Below, piece by piece: positions 14,733-14,769 of a DNA stretch of 14,769 nucleotides. The first letter of the stretch is position 1. The number at the start of each line of letters is the position of its first letter. A model generated the notes under the pieces. That model did no database searches and was not told where the DNA came from. It saw nothing but the letters and a program-made list of their open reading frames with translations. The DNA lies in the NCBI GenBank assembly GCA_947653505.1, contig CANTHI010000024.1, forward strand, positions 1-14,769, read 5' to 3'. The position numbers were made by a program, and so were the translations under genes. This stretch comes from an uncultured Eubacterium sp. (GTDB lineage: Bacteria > Bacillota_A > Clostridia > Lachnospirales > Lachnospiraceae).

Positions 14733-14769
14733 CATCCCATCCATCTGGATTTCAAAAGCTTTACATACG

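Overview
The window is a plus-strand division and cell-wall (dcw) cluster joined to the spoIIGA-sigE sporulation operon. The clostridial-type gene order, spore-specific genes, purine-rich Shine-Dalgarno sites and intermediate base composition point to a spore-forming Clostridia member, most likely a Lachnospiraceae-type organism. That placement is inferred from gene content and protein character, not from a database search.

Layout. Positions 1-300 hold two half-copies of a short dispersed repeat, then a tandem pair of Spo0A-box-like sites and a sigma-A-type promoter. This promoter drives a 53-codon Spo0E-like phosphatase gene (330-491), which ends at a clear intrinsic terminator (537-572). 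A second promoter with GTGG repeats (MraZ boxes) then starts the dcw operon: mraZ, rsmH, ftsL-like, a class B PBP, a second class B PBP, mraY, murD, ftsW, ftsQ/divIB and ftsZ, closed by a terminator at 12651-12700. Internal control points are visible. A terminator-like hairpin buries the ribosome site of the second PBP. A good promoter and three 19-bp tandem repeats lie in front of mraY. An AT-rich promoter region and a TTG start with a near-perfect ribosome site precede ftsZ. The stretch 12701-13094 carries a 135-bp palindromic element with 21-bp inverted ends and a candidate spoIIG promoter. spoIIGA and sigE follow, overlapping by 17 bases, and the window closes with another half-copy of the repeat.

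How the genes work together. MraY, MurD, FtsW and the two transpeptidases make and polymerise septal peptidoglycan. FtsL, FtsQ/DivIB and FtsZ build the divisome. RsmH methylates 16S rRNA and MraZ controls the operon. SpoIIGA cleaves pro-sigma-E after asymmetric septation, and the Spo0E-like protein would dephosphorylate Spo0A~P, which controls sporulation entry. murG, murC, murB, ftsA and sigG, often found in or near such clusters, are not in this window.

The core is conventional. The most interesting parts are the Spo0E-like gene with its Spo0A-box-like sites, the palindromic repeat family, the hairpin-masked second PBP with a KTA instead of KTG motif, the tandem-repeat mraY leader, and the missing canonical start codon of spoIIGA. 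I see no wholly new multi-gene system.
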